From Tritrichomonas musculus (taxonomy: Eukaryota; Parabasalia; Tritrichomonadida; Tritrichomonadidae): a stretch of 64,000 nucleotides of DNA. Position 1 is the first letter of the stretch. The number at the start of each line of letters is the position of its first letter. The translations under genes and the position numbers were made by a program. The notes under the pieces were generated by a model, which worked only from the letters and a program-made list of their open reading frames with translations, ran no database searches and was not told the DNA's origin. Positions 61,357 through 64,000 of the stretch are shown here, one piece after another. The stretch covers positions 868,001-932,000 of the forward strand of contig JAPFFF010000018.1 of NCBI GenBank assembly GCA_039105265.1. Direction: 5' to 3'.

Positions 61357-64000
61357 TCAGATATCAATTCCAAATCCTTCATAAAACATCGATGAAAGTT
61401 CTGGTGGAAGTTTAACTTTTATTTTTTTGGTATCTGGTATATCTGTGGACAAAATATAATTATAGTTGAAATTATACAAATAGTTGATATTTCGGTAATA
61501 TTCATATTTTTTGTTAAAAATTGATTCTGAATATAAATTCTCATTCAATATTATTTCAAGTATTTTGTTTTGCAATGATAACTTCATATCTTCATGTTTG
61601 GTGATTTCTTCCTTGATATTCATTTTGTTGAAACCACTCTTTTTGATAAGTGCAAGACACAGAAGACCGATTGATGGCTCAAAATTCAGATTCGATGATT
61701 TGATTAATAATTCAATTGATTTGTTTATGTCATTATTGATCCTATCATCGTACATGTAAATGTTGGAGAGATTGTACATTGATACTTTATCATTTTCCTG
61801 ACGAATTGCTTCTTTGAAATATTCAATCGACAATCCAAGTTTTGGTCTGATTTCATCATAAAATCCATTCTTGTAGATCACACCAAGGTTGTTCTTGGCA
61901 TAATTATCGTTGAGTGATGATCCCTCCTTATAATAATGAATGGCCCGTTCGATGTTTTGTCTGACATATTTCCCTTCGTGATACAAGAATCCGACCAAAT
62001 AATGCGCCAACATACATCTGTACTTTGAAGCCATCTCCAAATGGAATGCTCCTTTTTTCATGTATTTGTATTCGTATTCATTTAAATATATACGTCCAAT
62101 TGCAAAATGTGCATTTGCATTATTTTGATTTGCAGCGAGTGTAAAATAATGAATAGATTTGTTGATGTCATGTGAAATATATTTTCCTCCATAATAAATA
62201 AAACCAAGATAGAGTTGTGCATTTGCATTATTTTGATTTGCAGCGAGTGTAAAATAATGAATAGATTTGTTGATGTCACGTGAAATATATTTTCCTCCAT
62301 AATAAATAAAACCAAAATAGAATTGTGCATTTGCATCATTTTGATTTGCAGCGAGTGTAAAATAATGAATAGATTTGTTGATGTCACGTGAAATATATTC
62401 TCCTTCATAATAAATAAAACCAAGATTTATTTGTGCAATTGCATTGTTTTGATTTGCAGCGAGTGTCAAATAATGAATAGCTTTGTTGATGTCACGTGGA
62501 ATATATTCTCCTTTTGAATAAATAAGACCAAGATAATATTGTGCATCTGCATTATTTTGATTTGCAGCGAGTGTCAAATAATGAATAGCTTTGTTGATGT
62601 CACGTGGAATATATTTTCCTTCATAATAAATAAAACCAAGATAATTTTGTGCATCTGCATTGTTTTGATTTGCAGCGAGTGTCAAATAATGAATAGCTTT
62701 GTTGATGTCACGTGGAATATATTCTCCTTTTGAATAAATAAGACCAAGATAATATTGTGCATCTTCATTATTTTGATTTGCAGCGAGTGTCAAATAATGA
62801 ATAGATTTGTTGATGTCACGTGAAATATATCTTCCTTCATAATAAATGTATCCAAGATTTGTTTGTGGAGCTGCATGATTTTGATTTGCAGCGAGTGTAA
62901 AATAATGAATAGCTTTGTTGATGTCACGTGGAATATATTTTCCTTCATAATAAATAAAACCAAGATAATTTTGTGCATCTGCATTGTTTTGATTTGCAGC
63001 AAGTGTAAAATAATGAATAGCTTTGTTGATGTCACGTGATATATATTTTCCTCTATAATAAATTTCACCAAGATAGGATTGAGCTTCAATGTCATTCTGA
63101 TCTGATGAAATTTCAAAATAATGAATAATTGCATTTATATTTTTAATAAAATAACTTTGTGGATAATGTTTTAAACTAAGGCGAAATTGTGAAGTTAAGT
63201 GGTTTATATTGAAATATTCTGAATACATGTGGATGTATTTGATCAAATATGAAAATTCGTTTTCTTGTTTGTAAAAGAGTTCCAGGTATCGTTTGTATTT
63301 AGGATTGTCGTTTTCATAAATAAGCATCCAATATTGGAAATTTTCTCTTTTCAGATCATTTTGTAAAAATGTTTCTTTTATTGAAATTTTATCGATGAAG
63401 TTTTCATAAAATGAATCAATCAGCATAGTGATTTTTGGTCTTGTCGTCGGCTCTTCGTTCTTGCATTCTTTGAAAATGTCATTTAAAATTGATTTCAAAT
63501 CAAAAGATTCTTCAAATTGAAAAATTGTTTGTTCCATTTGAGAATCTTGTTTTGAAAAAATGAATTCAAAAAGTTGCCCTAATGAATAAACGTCTTCCTC
63601 AAACGTATATTCTTTGATGGTGCCGTCTCTGATTTCTGGTGGATGAAAATTGGATCCAAAATCAATTGTTGTTTCTTCCGTGATTTCTTGTTCTTCTTCT
63701 CCAATCATTCGATCAAAATCGATAAGAAACAGTCTTTTATATTTGTCAACAATGAAATTATCTGGTTTCATGTCTCTATAAATCAGCTTATTGTTCTGCA
63801 AATATTCAATGATAACCATCATTTGAAAGATTAAATTTACTTTGTCTTCAAAAAAATGTGTTTCCTTGATCATTTTATCTAATCTTTGGCCTCTTATGTA
63901 TTCAATAACCATGCACTTTTCATTATTGATTATGCTTTCTCCATAAAAACGTGGTAATGAAGGGTGCCTGATTCTTTCATAGTTCTTTATTTCTCGATCA
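61357..64000 (-). CDS. Protein kinase with Sel1-like repeats (N-lobe off window)
   Basis: The frame is open to the right edge, so ATG 63912 is internal; 880 codons are visible. Kinase: REIKNYERIRHPSLPRFYG (helix C to strand 4), then KCMVIEYIRG, catalytic loop IYRDMKPDN (Asp at 63772-63774), IDFDRM in place of DFG (Asp kept, Gly replaced), GSNFHPPEI for APE, and DVYSLGQLFEF. The beta-3 Lys lies outside. After a linker come 13 Sel1-like helical repeats: nine near-identical 36-residue units with consensus YLGFIYYEGKYIxRDINKAI and HYFTLAANQNN, then four divergent ones to the C-terminus. Sel1 repeats usually mediate protein contacts. Kinases fused to Sel1 repeats are a known expanded type in trichomonads. 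Target unknown; the DFD change may alter magnesium handling or activity. Confidence 0.92.
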   Translation of the reverse strand, partial: DREIKNYERIRHPSLPRFYGESIINNEKCMVIEYIRGQRLDKMIKETHFFEDKVNLIFQMMVIIEYLQNNKLIYRDMKPDNFIVDKYKRLFLIDFDRMIGEEEQEITEETTIDFGSNFHPPEIRDGTIKEYTFEEDVYSLGQLFEFIFSKQDSQMEQTIFQFEESFDLKSILNDIFKECKNEEPTTRPKITMLIDSFYENFIDKISIKETFLQNDLKRENFQYWMLIYENDNPKYKRYLELFYKQENEFSYLIKYIHMYSEYFNINHLTSQFRLSLKHYPQSYFIKNINAIIHYFEISSDQNDIEAQSYLGEIYYRGKYISRDINKAIHYFTLAANQNNADAQNYLGFIYYEGKYIPRDINKAIHYFTLAANQNHAAPQTNLGYIYYEGRYISRDINKSIHYLTLAANQNNEDAQYYLGLIYSKGEYIPRDINKAIHYLTLAANQNNADAQNYLGFIYYEGKYIPRDINKAIHYLTLAANQNNADAQYYLGLIYSKGEYIPRDINKAIHYLTLAANQNNAIAQINLGFIYYEGEYISRDINKSIHYFTLAANQNDANAQFYFGFIYYGGKYISRDINKSIHYFTLAANQNNANAQLYLGFIYYGGKYISHDINKSIHYFTLAANQNNANAHFAIGRIYLNEYEYKYMKKGAFHLEMASKYRCMLAHYLVGFLYHEGKYVRQNIERAIHYYKEGSSLNDNYAKNNLGVIYKNGFYDEIRPKLGLSIEYFKEAIRQENDKVSMYNLSNIYMYDDRINNDINKSIELLIKSSNLNFEPSIGLLCLALIKKSGFNKMNIKEEITKHEDMKLSLQNKILEIILNENLYSESIFNKKYEYYRNINYLYNFNYNYILSTDIPDTKKIKVKLPPELSSMFYEGFGIDI
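62104..63075 (-). repeat. Nine 108-bp tandem Sel1 coding units
   Basis: Nine units of exactly 108 bp, most differing at few positions. Two subtypes alternate in the middle (IYYEGKYIPRD and IYSKGEYIPRD), suggesting past duplication of a 216-bp pair. The neighbouring four repeats are divergent. Confidence 0.93.

Overview
The window looks like nuclear DNA from an anaerobic, flagellated, intron-poor protist, most likely a parabasalid close to Tritrichomonas. This is an inference. It rests on very AT-rich DNA, long uninterrupted ORFs, ordinary use of TAA, TAG and TGA as stops (which argues against ciliates), flagellar genes (IFT70, CFAP300), N/S-rich low-complexity proteins, a kinase fused to Sel1 repeats, and one candidate 26-nt GT-AG intron whose 3' end resembles the compact branch-point/acceptor motif of trichomonads.

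Region 1 (1-42,543) is gene-dense, with about 20 genes on both strands, usually 90-400 bp apart and often in head-to-head pairs with 90-240 bp between start codons. In order: 5'-truncated view of an ABCB-type transporter (-); coiled-coil protein (-); DPEK-repeat protein (+); SAPS-like helical-repeat protein with a candidate intron (-); CYTH-domain protein (+); GT17 glycosyltransferase (-); a giant USP-class deubiquitinase (-); ARM/HEAT-like protein (+); thioredoxin-fold protein without CxxC (+); small S/D-rich protein (-); membrane-anchored papain-like pseudopeptidase (+); a 1,728-residue protein kinase with coiled-coil and N-rich parts (-); RRP8 rRNA methyltransferase (+); acidic low-complexity protein (+); AAA-ATPase-like/PD-(D/E)XK-like protein (+); CFAP300 (-); INTS6-like protein (+); double calponin-homology actin-binding protein (+); IFT70 (+); and a WD-repeat/charged/coiled-coil protein (+). 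The genes do not form one pathway. IFT70 and CFAP300 serve the flagellum, INTS6 snRNA and mRNA 3' processing, RRP8 ribosome maturation, and USP, SAPS-like and kinase proteins signalling and turnover.

Region 2 (42,544-61,356) is an 18.8-kb island with no intact gene, even richer in A+T. It contains two elements with long near-perfect terminal inverted repeats (43,587-48,595 and 48,625-55,211) and related ends of a third family (55,808-55,950 and 61,050-61,191). All ends begin or finish with GGG/CCC directly beside long A or T homopolymers, and all carry short motifs repeated in both orientations. Nested in the second element are a TA-flanked mariner-type MITE and a 527-bp element with a perfect 8-bp target duplication. 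A perfect 423-bp inverted repeat lies at 55,403-56,576. Decayed coding patches occur inside the island.

Region 3 (61,357-64,000) holds most of a protein kinase with 13 Sel1-like repeats on the minus strand; its N-lobe runs off the window. Its nine central repeats are nearly identical 108-bp tandem units.
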